Shown: positions 43,578 to 56,800 of the stretch, piece after piece
Layout of the letters: every line of letters begins with the position of its first letter
Numbering within the stretch: position 1 is the first letter of the stretch
Source of the DNA: Thamnaconus septentrionalis
Lineage: Eukaryota; Chordata; Actinopteri; Tetraodontiformes; Monacanthidae
DNA length: 64,000 nucleotides
Assembly: GCA_009823395.1 (NCBI GenBank)
Contig: CM020507.1
Span: 5,952,001-6,016,000, forward strand
Direction of reading: 5' to 3'
Program-made: the position numbers and the translations under genes
The notes under the pieces: generated by a model
What the model was told of the DNA's origin: nothing
Seen by the model: only the letters and a program-made list of their open reading frames with translations
Databases searched by the model: none

Positions 43578-46426
43578 ATGGGGAAGCTACAGAGCAAGTT
43601 TCGCAAGAGGTCTGACCTGTACAGGTGAGATGGCACAGACACTTTATGTGTCCATGTACATTTTCTGTCATGTCCAAGTTCCAAAAATGATCAAAGTATT
43701 ATCAGGGGAAAAAAATAGCGTGGAATACATGCATTACCTGGACATTTTTAGGGCATTGATTTTATATATTTGCCACAGTCCGTTACCGACATCTCTATTG
43801 ACTCTGCTTTATTTAAAAGTTGTACTGTATGTTTGTCTGCGTTCAGGGCGTCTGAGGGGGAGAAGGCAGACGGCACCTTCGACAGTCAGGTGGTGCAATA
43901 TGAACCTGCCCATCAAGGGTCCGTAAACACCGTGACCAACCTCAGCCCAGACCTGTGTGTTTCTGGTGGGAGCGACCAGGTACATCACATTGACATATCA
44001 CAACCAAACGAGGAAAATTATGGAGCAAAAGATCAGTTTATTTATGCGGTTGCTGGAGAAATTTGGAGTGTGTAGTAAACACTGTGTGTGTGTGTATGTG
44101 TGTGTGTGTGTAGGCCGTGGTGGTGTATGACTGGAAACAAGGGCGGATGTGTCAGTCCTTCCAGGGTCACAGCCGAGAGGTCACCAAGGTAAAGTCAATA
44201 CTGCGTGTGCAGCTACTGATAAAGATGTGACGCCTTGTGAAGCTGTCACACATTTCTCACACACACACACACACACACTCGCTCGCCAACACGCACACAC
44301 AGCATGTATCTGTTCATACCCCCCTGTTTGGTTTGTCCCTGCGCCTGGCTGCCAGGTGGTGTGTTATCCCGGCAGCACATGGATCTTTAGCGCCTCGCGG
44401 GACAAGACTGTTCTCATGTGGGACCTGAACCAGGGCGATGAACCCATTCAGGAATTCTGTGGCCACGAGTTAGTTGTCAATGGACTGGCTGTCAGCCCTG
44501 GTACGCTCCAAAATCTGTCATGATGTTTCATTATGGTTAAAAAAAAAGAAGATCCACTTCATTTATTATTTTACCACCATAGTAAATATGTATGTGTTTA
44601 ATGGTATTTATTTTGAAGTGGTGGAAGTGCACTGAGCATGCAGACGTGTTGTTGTGCTTTGCAGAAGGCAGAAAGCTGTGCACCGGTTCACGAGACAACT
44701 GGATGTGCTTGTGGGATATTGAGTCTGCAAAATGTGAACAGAGACACAATATCTCCAGAAACTTGGTGAGAACAACCACACACGACCTTGTGGTGCCCAG
44801 CGTGCCACCTCTCACCTGACTGTGCTAGAAAAAGACCACCAAGATGTAAAAGATGTTCATAGGATGTAAATATCTTGTTTTTTTCTTTTCATATCCGACA
44901 AATATTTTATTTTTTATTTTTCAATGCCTTATTTCTTTTTAATTTTACATAATTTTCTATCTTTTTTGCTCGATGCTGTAATTATGCAAATTTCCCTCCT
45001 GTGGGATTAATAAAGGCGTTCTATTCTATTTTATTCATTTTCAGGTGACCCATGTGTGTTGGGTGCCGGGCAGCTCCTCTGTGGTCCAGACCTCTGAGGA
45101 TAAGACCATACGGTAGACACAGATTTATCTCACACAGCTGTATTGACACGTCACAGTAAACTATTTGCACAATAATAGTGTGAGGCTGCTTCACCAAAGT
45201 CACGCATGAAAAATAATTGGTTCAGGTCACATTGATGTGATGGTTTCAGGGTGTGGGACAGCCGGGCTTGGCAGGTGACCAACACTTTCCCAGCCAAGCA
45301 GTACATCCAGACCCACTGCCACGTCTCTCCAAACGGCAACTACTTGGTGTCCAGCAGCAACGGCTTCGGGGGGCAGGGCTGCGAGGCCACGGTGAGACCA
45401 CGCCGGGGCTCAGGCTCTCAGTTTGTAAAGGCTACTGGGGCAACACCTGGATCAATGGTGTGGTGTGTTCATGTTGTCCTCCTGAGAGCTAGAAGGCCAC
45501 TCATTAATCATCTTTCCAGTCAAACAAACAAAAGGACAAGATGTCATATTTACCAGTTAAAAAAAAAAACCCAACCTTGTTGGCCCAAGAGCTGGTAAAT
45601 GACAGTCCCCCAGTTTGTCATTTCTGTTCTTTTTTAGGAGTAACAGGAACCACATACAATACGTACACTGCCAATCATAGAAAACTTTATTTTTAAAATT
45701 GTATTTTATTTTGTAAATCCCTTCAAAAAAATCTACATTTAATTGCATTTTTAGCTGTTCCTTTAAGTATTGAGTGTCGACATTAACTATCTTAAACAGG
45801 AGATCTTTTCCCTCGGTGTGTGACACCCAGCGCTGCCCTCCAATGACAACTGATTCATTTCCTTCAAGTTCTTGGACCCTTTGGGTTCTGTAGAACTCTC
45901 TAACAAGCTCCGCAGTACTTGCGTGTTCCTCCGACAGGCACGGCTCCTGACTCTGAGTGTGCTTGTGTCTGTCCGTCTGTTTCGGTCAGCTCTGGGATCT
46001 GCGTCAGCCCGGCTGCAAAGTGGTGGAGTACAGAGGCCACCTTCAGACCACGGCCTCCTGCGTGTTCCTCCCGGCGCCTCCTGGTGGCGCCGCTCAGGTG
46101 GCGACGTCCTCCCATGACAGCACCATCAAAATTTGGGATCAAAACACAGCAGGTATTAAAATAGAACCATAATTCACCCCTGAATGGGATCATATGATCA
46201 TGCTGCTAAACCACCTGTGACTCCCTGGTCTGCAGCGTGTTTAGCCACGCTGTCTGTAGATGGCGCCGGCCCGCTGGTCTCTCTGTCTCCCTGCGACTCC
46301 GCTAATCTGCTGTGCGCCAGCTTCAACTCCGGACTTCACCACATTGAAGTGGGCCAAGCATCAAACCAAGCTCAGGGCTCCGGGGCCGCTTCGGGCCTGG
46401 AGATGAACGTTGTGGCACACTTCTGA
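43578..46426 (+). CDS. WDR31: WDR31, WD-repeat protein 31, complete
   Basis: A beta-propeller protein. Published work links WDR31 with ELMOD and RP2 in ciliary trafficking. Nine exons: 43578-43624, 43847-43979, 44114-44188, 44356-44500, 44665-44765, 45045-45112, 45250-45391, 45990-46152, 46236-46426 (TGA 46424-46426). They total 1,065 nt = 354 codons plus stop, all phases matching. The start MGKLQSKFRKRS, in good context (GACATGG), has a Gly2/Ser6 pattern suiting N-myristoylation, plus basic residues. At least six WD-type blades are visible, with motifs CVSGGSDQAVVVYDW, IFSASRDKTVLMWDL, LCTGSRDNWMCLWDI, VVQTSEDKTIRVWDS and VATSSHDSTIKIWD. The C-terminus after about residue 300 is less WD-like. 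The name rests on my recognition of the family and length (human about 367 aa); it lacks the additional domains expected of larger WD proteins. Confidence 0.88.
44960..45030 (+). mobile_element. Retroposon 3' tail fragment, copy 3
   Basis: Reads ATTTCCCTCCTGTGGGATTA then ATAAAGGCGTTCTATTCT, a fish retroposon-type tail that ends just before the acceptor of the WDR31 exon at 45045. Confidence 0.55.
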
Positions 46427-49400
46427 AGGAGGAAGAGAAGGAGAAGAAGAAGAGGAAGATTCCCTCGACCTTTGACCTGTGAACATGTGAGTCAAACAGC
46501 AACTTCACTGGATGTAGACACTGCATGTGTTAAACAGACTGGTATACAGTGGCCAATTCTTGGAGATCTGGTGGTTGTGAGGGGGTTGGGGGGGACGAGA
46601 GCGCACTTTCCGTCCAGCAGGGGGCGCCCTTCTCTCAGACTGGTCTGCGAACCACATTGCTGATGAGCCTTTGTTTTGTTTCCGAGGCAAAAAACACACA
46701 AAAAAAACAAAGACTGGATTTACTGCCACAGGCTGCTGGTTGAAGTGGAGAAGATGAAGAGAGAGATACATGCACACTTTAGGTTGTGTTTATGTTTTTC
46801 TGCACGTGTTTGGAAGATAATACATCCCCCACAGTCTGCACAGCCTACAGGAGAGATTTAGAGTTTTTTAGATAGCAGTGGAAGTGGAAGCCAAGTAGAT
46901 TTCCAGAAGAGATTGCACTCGTTTTAGTTTAGGGGTTGAGCACTTGTCAATATGGTTTTGAAAGTTATTTTCTTCACAACCAGCACCGACCTGCCACTGC
47001 ACACAACCCAGCAAGAATCACAGCAATAATAACTTGCACAGAATTAAATCCTCTAGAGCTTCACATATTTCTTTTGAACATTTTCTTTCTTCAAGGAAAA
47101 ATGAGTGATGAATCCAATGTCAGTTTTGCAGGGAACCAGGTAGAAATCCTGCACTGTTTAAAAAGAAACACACCTTTCAAAACCATACTGGAAATCAGTT
47201 CAATTTAGAGTCTTCATTGTACATTTGTGACTTGCAGATAAATATCTTTATGAATGGAAACTCAACACAATGGAAAACTGCAGTTTTGAATGTATTGCAA
47301 GAATCCATACTGTGGCTGCTAAGAAGTATTTCATTGCAAAGAGGCTTTTCGTCATGGTGTCAGATTTCCTTTTTGCTCTGAATTACTTTTTGGTGCTGAT
47401 TTCAATATGTGAGAAATTTGGAAATGACTGTAAAATATCATTTTTTCTATATATATATATATATATTTTTGGTAGGATGATCTTGTATTGCAAATGCACA
47501 CCAAAATATATCAGAAATATCTACTATGATTCGAGCACATATTTAATTCATTGTTTCTGTATGGTGGAGCCTTATTAGACATGAACATTCATAGCTGCAT
47601 AACATCAACTTTGGACTCAGTTTCATTTCATCATAATGGAAAGAGCTGTCTTACACTTTTTTTTTTTTAAATGAATAATGGTAATGTGGTGAATCATATA
47701 AATGTTTTAGTTTGTGTCAGTATGGGTGGAAGACCTCTTCTTGAATAAGGGTTAGGACTACAATACACTATGATTTTAACATGAAGTTGGCAGTATACTC
47801 TGACAATTAGATGTCACTAAATCTGGCACACTTGGCCAATTCAAACAATTTTCATCTTTGATGGAGAATAAAAGCCATTTAGTCGTGAGCAGATTCAAAT
47901 GGCAACATTTTAATAATGAAAAAAACAAAATCAACTTCTCTTTGTTCAATGGAATCAAATAATGTTGCCTTAAATTAAAAAAAAAAACAAAACATTGGCA
48001 CAACTTGTACAAAGCAGGCTACAAACACATTATGGGAATAATTACAGTGAATGAATGGAATCAAGAGTCGTTTAAGAGTTGAGAGAATAAAATAAAAATT
48101 AAAAAAGCAGCATTGAATCCAGTAATGGCATCACCTCTCATCACCGCAGTGGGAGAATCAAGTGGACCGAAAGCCATAGCGCCACCCTGCGGTGAATCAA
48201 GTGTACCGAAAGCCATAGAGCCACCAAGTCTCCTCCAGGAAATGTTCAAACCTGTGTTCAAACTGTGTTTTCACATGAACAGACTGTTAGTGTCGCTACA
48301 CACAAATTGCAACAGCGTGAAAGGCTTCGCTGTGGAACAATATGATGCCGGAGCAGGCGAGAAGCTTTCAAGATTCAATCACTCCAAAAGACACTCAATA
48401 AATTCAACACAATAAGAAATGACAATCTGATCATTATACAACAACTTGAGCATGAAGTTTTCTTCCATGACACACACAATGTACCCCGCCCCTCCCCCCA
48501 TAATCACCTTCATACATGGCATCAACGAGTCACTGGCTACACACTGCCACCACAGACAACAAGACACCAGCACAAAACCCTTCAAGTCTGTGTCAAGTCG
48601 CAGTCTTGGATACATTTTCAGAGCTTCCAACAAAGAATGGCAATAGAATGTATAAAACAACACAAAACTTAGCAGGACCTTCAGTGATAATTTAGTCAAT
48701 GCAGATGAGTTCTCAGTGCAAACATAGGCTGTAAAAAATGATGCAGTGACGTATGAGTCAATATCATAAAAACCCCAAACACACCACATGGCACCTTGAT
48801 GAGAGGGAACTCTGCTGTGGTCAGGCAACAACATGTACACAGAATAACACAGACAGCATTTATAGGCATTAAAAATATGGCATGCAAGAAAAGTTCTTCT
48901 ATGGGCTAATTAGGCTGGAAAAGAGCAATCAGACGTTTTTTGAGCAGAAAGATTATACATTTCCAGGGAACTACCTTGAGTACCGAGAATCCATGTGTGT
49001 TTATCTGCACTTTATGTTTCTATGCATAGTATTAGATCAGATGAGGTGGTCAAACACTGATGCAGAGGAGCAGGAGAAGTTCAACTAGTTTCTTTGGCTT
49101 CAGTAGTATTAGTGTCCATTATTCTGACTTATGCACCTTTGTGTTTTTCTTTTTAAATCCTTTCCATGCCACTGAAAGTTAATGTGACAATAGCTTGAGA
49201 TTCTGCACCATGGTGCTGAACACTGAGGAGCCTGATGGGAAGCCCCGCTGTCATCAAATAGGACAAATAGGTCATCAAAGAATTCTAGTCACAACAAGAC
49301 TTTAAACATGATCTTCAGCTGCAGTGATGCACTCGTAGCCTGTCCACATCGACTGTTATCAAACTATTGCATTAATCAGGCTGGTCGACGATGCACATCA

Positions 49401-50425
49401 CTCCTTATCTTTAATGTAGGTGGGCCATACAGGACCATAGTTACAGTGTAATCACAATTAGAAATTGATCCTAATGAACTACCTAGAAAAGACACACAAA
49501 AATAAACTGATATACAGGTATGTATATTTGCGCTAAGCTAATGTTGTCTGGGTTTGTCTATTCAAATTCCGCCGTAAAACGTGACCATTATTGAGAGATT
49601 TAAAACGACCTATCAGACAGTTGAAGGACTTAAAGTGATGCGATTTGAATCCCCTAGAAATCTCATCCAGCTCTGTGGACGTTAGTTGTTTCCTGAGATA
49701 TCGCTGCCAGCCTCATGTTCCTCCTCCCTGGATGCTGGCTTCAGTACAATACTGTTCCACTTCACATCCGTTAAACACGCATAAACTGATGCATTTACAA
49801 ACACATTCATAGATCCACCCTCCGCGACTCAAACACAAAAGAAAGTACCACAATCGCAACACATGGACTTTTTGAAAACACAAAGCATATCTACACGATT
49901 GGAACAGTTTGGATGGAATATTGAATAAATAAAAATTATTATTAGCTATCTAACTTTTATATAATTAAAATATAGTATGTTGGTCCCGTGCAGACAAGCT
50001 TAGGACAAACTCACTGTGGACAAGGATTAGCATTTGATTTTAACCCACCCACCCACCCACCCAGAAAGTCAAGCCCACAGCTCAAGATGTAGACTTGGGG
50101 AAGTGTTTGAAAAGCAGACACCTCCCGAACGTCCACAAAGCAGAAAGAAAAACTTGTGTAGGTACAAAAGAAAAAGACAAATGCTGTTTGGTTGATGTGC
50201 TGCAGCTCCAGGTGAAGTGTCCACACCAGTGAGGAGGTTTGGGGTATTCTAGAACTAAAAGTCACTGAGCTCTTAAAATGCTGCCTTCAAGATCTAATGT
50301 TTTTTCCCAATCTGACAAAAGTTGTAAATAATCAGTAATAAAGCTGCAGTTCTGAAGAGGAAACTGTATTCTGACATCAGCTGCAGCTGGTCCCTCCCCT
50401 GCCCCCTACTCACTCTTGCAGCCAC
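46427..50425. other. Intergenic between WDR31 and BRI3BP (convergent)
   Basis: 4 kb of mostly unique AT-rich DNA expected to include both 3' UTRs. At 48145-48226 a ~40-bp unit with AGCCATAGCGCCACC / AGCCATAGAGCCACC is tandemly duplicated. I find no coding segment. Confidence 0.6.
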
Positions 50426-51845
50426 CTACTGATCACCTGGGCGCTCCAGGCCGTCAATGACGCGGCTCAGCCTGATATTGAGTAGCCTGACCTGGGTGTC
50501 CAGGTGGTCAATCTTCTCCTCCAGGGACCCCGCCCCACCACCACGGCGCCAGTACGCCCCCACAGGTCCAGTCATGAAATACACAGCCATGATGAAGCAC
50601 AGCGGCAGCACGGCGCGTTCAGGGTCTCCCTCAAACTTCTGCAGGATGTAAAGGCAGGACAGGGCAAAGAGCGTGACCCGCGCCAGCCAGAAGAAGCGGC
50701 CAAAGACGGCGTGCAGCAGGTAAAAGAAGCCGCCCAGGAACATGGAGAGGAACCAATAGGCCACCAGCACCGCGGCGACCAGGAGCAGCGCTCGGGCTGG
50801 AGAGTTGGTGAGTGATGTGGGGCTGAAGTAGTGGCTCAGGTTGGACGCTATGAAAAGAAAGAACAACAACAATAAAAAAATTCAAGTGAATGAAAGAACA
50901 TTCTATTTCAAAAATCATGCTTTGATCAGAGAATGTGTTCAATTCTTTTTTAAAAGCACGATGTAATGTGAACTTACAGTCAATGCCCATCACATCCAGC
51001 AGGTCTGTCCAGATCTTCCACAGAGTGTCGATAAAAGAGTCCACTCCATGGACAAAGCGCTCTGTTGTTTTGGAGAAAAACTGGAGAGGCAAACACTTTG
51101 ATCGTCATTGTAGTGCTTAAAAAGAATTCAGAATTAACAATCAGTACAAACTAAATGAGGAAGTCCCAATTCACTGCTGTAATATTTATTTGAATTGTTT
51201 AACACATTTTGGCTCGCTTTAACCACCAACAGGCGGCGTTTAAATGACTTTCAATGACTTGAAAAGAACTGCAACCATCAACGACCTAAATAGTGCACTT
51301 CCGCTGATGGCGAGCAACGGAAACGCATTTTCTCATCTCTGTCGTCACCGGAAGTGGCCGTTCGAGCGGCGGACCGCTGCGGCTCACTGGCGTTATTCAA
51401 TCATACTCCGTTGAATGACAGGGCGATAAATTCGATCGATTTAATCCCAAACAGACGCACACACGTCATTCAATTATTTTGGGGTGCTGCGGTGACAGAA
51501 AACACGACCTAGTGTGAAATAAAGCAGAGCACACAGCAGAGCACACGCTCCAAAATGGCATCCGTGTATGCGCTAAACAGGCCCAGCATTGCTGCCGCTG
51601 CTCCACTACCACTCGGCCTGGTGGTGGAGGTTCAAACACTCGACAAGTCAACATAAAAGCCCGCCAACCTTGTACGTCCCCCTCATGTTGTCCTCTCCGA
51701 ATACGCTGCTCAGGGTCTGGTAGACGCCGTTGGCCGCTCGCCGGAAGCTGTTCTGGTTGCTGCTTCTGCTTCGCGCTGCCTCGCCACTGCACATCAAAGA
51801 TGCGGAGAGCGCCAAGAAGAGCAGCAACACCTGGAATCCTCGCAT
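50426..51845 (-). CDS. BRI3BP: BRI3BP, BRI3-binding protein, complete
   Basis: A small multi-pass membrane protein that binds BRI3; reported in mitochondria/ER and implicated in cell-death sensitivity. Three exons (minus): 51669-51845, 50978-51080, 50426-50847 (stop 50426-50428). They total 702 nt = 233 codons plus stop, with phases 0 and 1 matching. The start is ATG 51843-51845 in strong context (ACCATGC). Residues 1-22 form a signal peptide (RGFQVLLLFLALSASLMC). Then come the family motif FFSKTTERFVHGVD (about 60-73) and SNLSHYFSP. Three hydrophobic segments lie at about 110-137, 146-163 and 173-192 (last one AVYFMTGPVGAYW). A short coiled-coil-like tail follows (EEKIDHLDTQVRLLNIRLSR, about 203-222). 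Slightly shorter than human (about 251), mainly near the N-terminus. TMEM109 is a distant relative but fits less well. Confidence 0.9.
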
Positions 51846-53410
51846 GGTGGAGAAGGTTCAAAGACGAAGGAATAAGGGACGTGGTCCGGTCCAAGGGATG
51901 GCTGAGTGCTGTGCTGTGGAGCGGCACCTTGCTGCTGCTGCTGTTGCTGCTGGATGACAGGCGGCTGATGCTGTTGGCGATAACTGTGTGTTGCCTTCAT
52001 TGCGGTCCGATTTTAATTTTCCACATTTGACCGAGGCCACTTAACAGTTTTACCTTTTAAGAATTGAATCCCTTTAATTGAAATCACACAGATGAATGAC
52101 TGTGACGTCATGTTGTTGACTAAATCAAACCAATGTCTTAATATAAATTAATATCTATTAATAGTTATCTTGTAAATGTTCTCTGTTAACGCGATTTGGT
52201 TTGTCTTTACAATTTACGGAAAAAAATAACCGAACCTTATTCATTGCATAACAAAAATATATATTTTTAGGTTAGTTTATAACGCCTGATAATGAAATAT
52301 ATATCTAATAAGTCTAATTCACGACGTTCATGGTTACACGTAAATGCATCTTATTTGAAGAGGTGGAATGGGATAGGTGTAGAACCATCTGAAGCTCGCT
52401 GCTGCCCTCAGGTGGTGAATTTGAAGTTCGTTTTACAGTTTGAGAAGGAACAATTTATGTCAAGTAATTAAAATGAAACCGTGAGTTTATTTGCCTGAAT
52501 GATTTCATGCAAAGACCAGAATCTCGTTCTTACTCTTAATATTAAGAACTGTATGTTGTTTGTTTGTTTGTTTTTTTCTTAAATTTTTATAACAAAACAA
52601 AACAAAAAAGTGTCTTCATTTGTGAATTCAAACAATATGGTCGACTAAGCCAGTAATGAAATGGTAAATGTGATGTATAATACTTTTCATTATACCTCGT
52701 TGACCTACACGGCAATAGACATTTTAACTGCATGCATTTTTATTAATTTATTTAAAACTGATTTTGCCTTCACGTGGTTTCTGTCTGATCTAATGCTCCT
52801 TGTGGGAATTAATAACATTTGTTAAATCAAATACCCAGTAAGCACCAGACCTCACACTTATGAAACAGGACTGCCACTTGATGGAAGAGATGCAGTTTGC
52901 TTGCTTTGCAGAGTGGCGCTTGTTCCTTTGATGGCATTCCCTGGAGTTCTCATTATCCAAATTCTCTGGCATGTTGTGGGCCAGGCTAATGGTGCAGGAA
53001 GTAGGTCAAGACTGGAAAAAAAAAAGAGATAACGCGTGCGGTGACAAGGTCTAACAGAAAAACAGTTTGTGTTTTCACTCTGGAAAATAAGCCTGTAATG
53101 TGATGAGCCATTTGGAACAACAGTAGTCTGTAGTTTCTCCCGACCTGAGCACCAAGAGTCGTAACTGAAGCAGTGGGTGTTTAAAATTCAGTTAAAAGGT
53201 TATATAGAGATTTTATTTTTTAGTTAGTTTAGCCACATTTTTCTTTTTGTGGGTTAATGTTTTATTAATTTCATTATTCAGAGTCATTCATTTTTTTTGT
53301 TTGATGAAAATACTATTTAATCACGTCGGGATGCACTGTAGTGGTAGATTTAGGTGTTTCCCTTGTGCCTGTCTCTCGTCTTCATCCCTTTGTGTGTGCC
53401 TTTAGAGCAT
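51846..53410. other. Intergenic, BRI3BP promoter side
   Basis: Head-to-head gap between BRI3BP and STPG2. The first ~180 bases, with CAG/CTG-rich bits, are probably the BRI3BP 5' UTR; the rest is AT-rich with no recognised feature. Confidence 0.6.
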
Positions 53411-53600
53411 AGGGGGTTAAACTCTGGCCCGCGTAGCAAATTTGGTCCGCAGTGTAATTATATTTGGCCCCCGAGGAATCACTACTCGAGCTGGTAGCTC
53501 GCCACTATTACACAGCACACGTAGCGCTAATCCTACAAATCCCAGAATGCTCGGCTCAATTAGTACAGGACGTTCAATGAAGGATATTGTTTTTCTCCTG
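53411..53600 (-). mobile_element. hAT-like element family R2, fragment near STPG2
   Basis: Its reverse complement matches the right half of 32853-33137 (shared GCTACGTGTGCTGTGTAATA-type core and end GGGCCAGAGTTTAACCCC). It ends 240 bases upstream of the STPG2 ATG. Confidence 0.6.
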
Positions 53601-53666
53601 ATTTAGCGGCTGTTCGAGTGTGCAGCTGCTCGGACCGGGTTGTGCGCTCCTGCTACTGCGGTGTTT

Positions 53667-53705
53667 GTTGTGCAACGTCACAGAGTGACGGTACGCCATG
53701 GCGAC
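53667..53705 (+). promoter_or_regulatory. RFX/X-box-like sites upstream of STPG2
   Basis: GTACGCCATGGCGAC (53691-53705) is nearly palindromic, and GCCATGGCGAC differs at one base from the right part of the RFX X-box GTTGCCATGGCAAC. Just upstream, GTTGTGCAAC (53667-53676) joins two inverted half-sites. It lies 140-180 bases before the ATG of a sperm-tail gene, where RFX control is plausible. Confidence 0.45.
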
Positions 53706-53843
53706 GCCGTGAAACCAAGAAACAAACAGCATTTATCGCCTCGCTATTGAAACGCCGGTCGAACTACATGCTCTCAGTGGGAGCAGCAGAAGCGCTGAGT
53801 TGGGCACACTGACATTTAAGGGTAAGAGGCGCAAAAATGCGAA

Positions 53844-56800
53844 ATGTACGACCGGGCTCCCAGAGTGATGCACGCGGCCACGGGCGCCACGCCGCCAACA
53901 GTTGGCCCGGGGTCCTATGACGGCCCGCTGGGCCACTCCAAAGTATCAGGTGGGAGTTTAACTTTCGGAACAGACCTAATATTGTTCGAAACACCGCCAT
54001 AATCTACACTAAACCCAAAACGCTTCAGTTTACTAGCTGCTGACGTGAAGCTAACCTGATAATTTCACAGCAAAAACAAGCAACACATTTCTCGTAATCA
54101 ATTTGCGTGAGAACAAATGTGGCAAAGCTAAATTAAGCGATTTTACCAACAAAATTGCCGTTTGTTCATAATGCCTTTTTATTTTTAATTTTTAGATGGC
54201 TATGCTCCTTTCCTGTCCTTCACCAGCCGGCTGACGTCATTCAGTGAGTCCAAAGACAGTGTACCAGCTCCTGGACAGTACGACTGCACACCTGTCAAGG
54301 TACTGTAGCCCAGAGATATTCATCTATTAATTACTTACTTTCTTGGGGCATATTTCTGTCTGATACCTTCCGCCGGGATTCCCCCAAGAATGGCTGGATC
54401 AGTCCACCTCAGGACGAGAAATCAGCCTCTGCAATATGTATATCTGAAATATTTCCCCCAGGATTCAATTTATTTATTTATTTATTTATTTTTCCCTGCT
54501 ATGGTGGCCGCTGACAATATTGGGGTGATACAGCAAAAACCAAACAACATAAATAAATTATTTGAGTGTATGTTATGCTTCAGTCCGTCCAAGGGGTGCT
54601 GGAACCTATACCACTCATAGGGTGAAGGCAGTGGTCCAATTACAGAGCCACAGGGAGTGACTCACAACCTTTCACACTCACACTCACGGACAAATTAGAG
54701 CTGCCAATTAATCTACATCTTATATTTGGAGTGTGGAAGGAGGACAGAACACATAGAGGAAACCCACACAGACACAGTGAAAACATGCAAACTGCACATA
54801 AAAACAGCATTGTACTGTGGTGCTGTACACGTGTTGGACAATTCGACGAATAAAGAAACAGACGAAATCTGGAAAGAAAGGAAATGGCTTTGTGTTCATA
54901 TCTCCAATGTAATGATGTTCTCCGTGGTCTTTGTGTCAAACTTTGCCTCCTTAGTTAAACATCCATGGTGGCTGCAGTCTCCAGAACCGCTCCAAGCGTT
55001 TTCAGGAGGTAGTGTCAGAAGTTCCAGGCCCTGGAAGCTACAGTGTTCTTCCTGCTCTGGGACTGAACACCTCCAGGGCTGTGAGTGCAAGGAGTTGTGG
55101 GAAACCGGTAGGCATCTTGGTGAGAGTGAAACTTTTTAGGGCAATAAATGAACAGTTCAGTGCCAAACATTTATTATTGACTCTTCAATGCACATATATA
55201 CTGTCTGCTGTCTTTAAACCTAAAGGCCAGTTTTTAATCAAAAAGAAAATAATTTCAAACAAAAGGAGAGGATATATGGCTAATCCATGGGGACTTTTCA
55301 TTGGAGCTGCTTGCGCTATTAACTCAAGCTGTTCAGTGCATCATCCAGCCAGTTTATAGTGTTACCTCATGTCCTGCTGTGCCCCACAGAGCGAACAATA
55401 TGCTCACATTCAAATAGAGCGTACAAATAGAACACATGCAAACACCTCCTCAGCACTGTGTTGTGATCCATTTGCCAAACGGATTTGAAGAGCACCCCTC
55501 GTTCAAAAAATGTTGACTGCCAGTACTTTACCAGTTGTCAGTGCCAACTCATAGCAATTAGTGGCAGCCATTTAAAAAAGAGTTTGTCTAGACATTTTTA
55601 CCACTGAGGCTTACTTTAAACAGCTGAATGCATAGAATGAAAGATAGTGAATGTTTGATATACTGTATAAGGGAACTCACAGGGACTCATCATGTCGGAA
55701 AATTAAAAGACAAATTCTTCTAATAACCTGTATCATAATTCCATCCCAAGAGAAACCTTTCTCTGTTTGAATATGGATTTATACAATGAGATAATCAGAA
55801 TTTGCAGGATTTTTTCTTTTCTGCAGCGCAGTGAGCCAAGGTTCCTTCAAGGAGACGAACTTCTCTTCACATTTCTCACTGCGTCCTTGTGTGTGCGCAG
55901 TGGCTCCAGGCTAAAAGTCTGCGTCTGGGTTGCGGCTCCGACATCCCGTCCATCCCGTCCCCGGGCCAGGCCCACGGCTATCAGGAGGACGCCTCAGGTG
56001 TGCTGAGGAAGCAGCAGCCTCCTCCGAAGGACACAACCCTGGGGCCAGCCTTCTACACTCCCCTGCTGGTAGGGAGGAGGACGTGCGCTGCCGTCGGAAT
56101 CCACATCCGTCAGAGGATGTGAACCGTTCGCTTTGCGCACGTGTGCTGCTGCTGTTAGTCTGAGTGAGCGTGTCCAAGTGTGCCAGAGCCGCCGGGCCTC
56201 GGCCCATTAGCTGCTGAAGACCCAACCTCCCCATCTCTTCACTGCCCCTCCCCCACAATCTATTCTGTTGGCCCACAATCCATTTCCATAGCTAATGAGT
56301 GCTGCTCCACTTCAGGGAAAAAAAGAAAGATACTCACAGCGCAGCAATGCTCATCCATTTTAAATGCCAACAAGCAGAGCCATTAGGAATTATTTTTCAA
56401 GTTTTATTACAATATTCACTTAAAATAATGCACACGCCTTCTGGTCTGCTTCCCAATGAAGTCATTTTTCTTCCATTAATGGCCGGTGCAGTAAACAGCG
56501 TCCTCCTTGAGTGTTGGCTGAGGTTGTGTCAACACGTGGATGCAGACGCAGAGACTCGCTGTGATTCAGGGCTGTCAGCGCCGCATCCATCCTCGCACAT
56601 CCTCTCTTTGTCTTTTTGTTTCTTCTTTCTTTTTTTCCCCCCTCCTCTTGGCTTTTGTTGCTTTATCTCTTTGAAAGTTAAACCGCCGTTTCCGCTCGCC
56701 TCCCTCCCCGCGGTTCCTTCATCTCAAACACTCATTTCTTTAAACTCAAACGCTTCCCAGTCTCGCACCCCCGCCGAGTTCAAAAGTGAGGAGAGGCAAA

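Noticed and set aside
46505..50400. Possible additional gene between WDR31 and BRI3BP
   Set aside because: Several short open frames, but none has codon bias, splice partners or a familiar motif.
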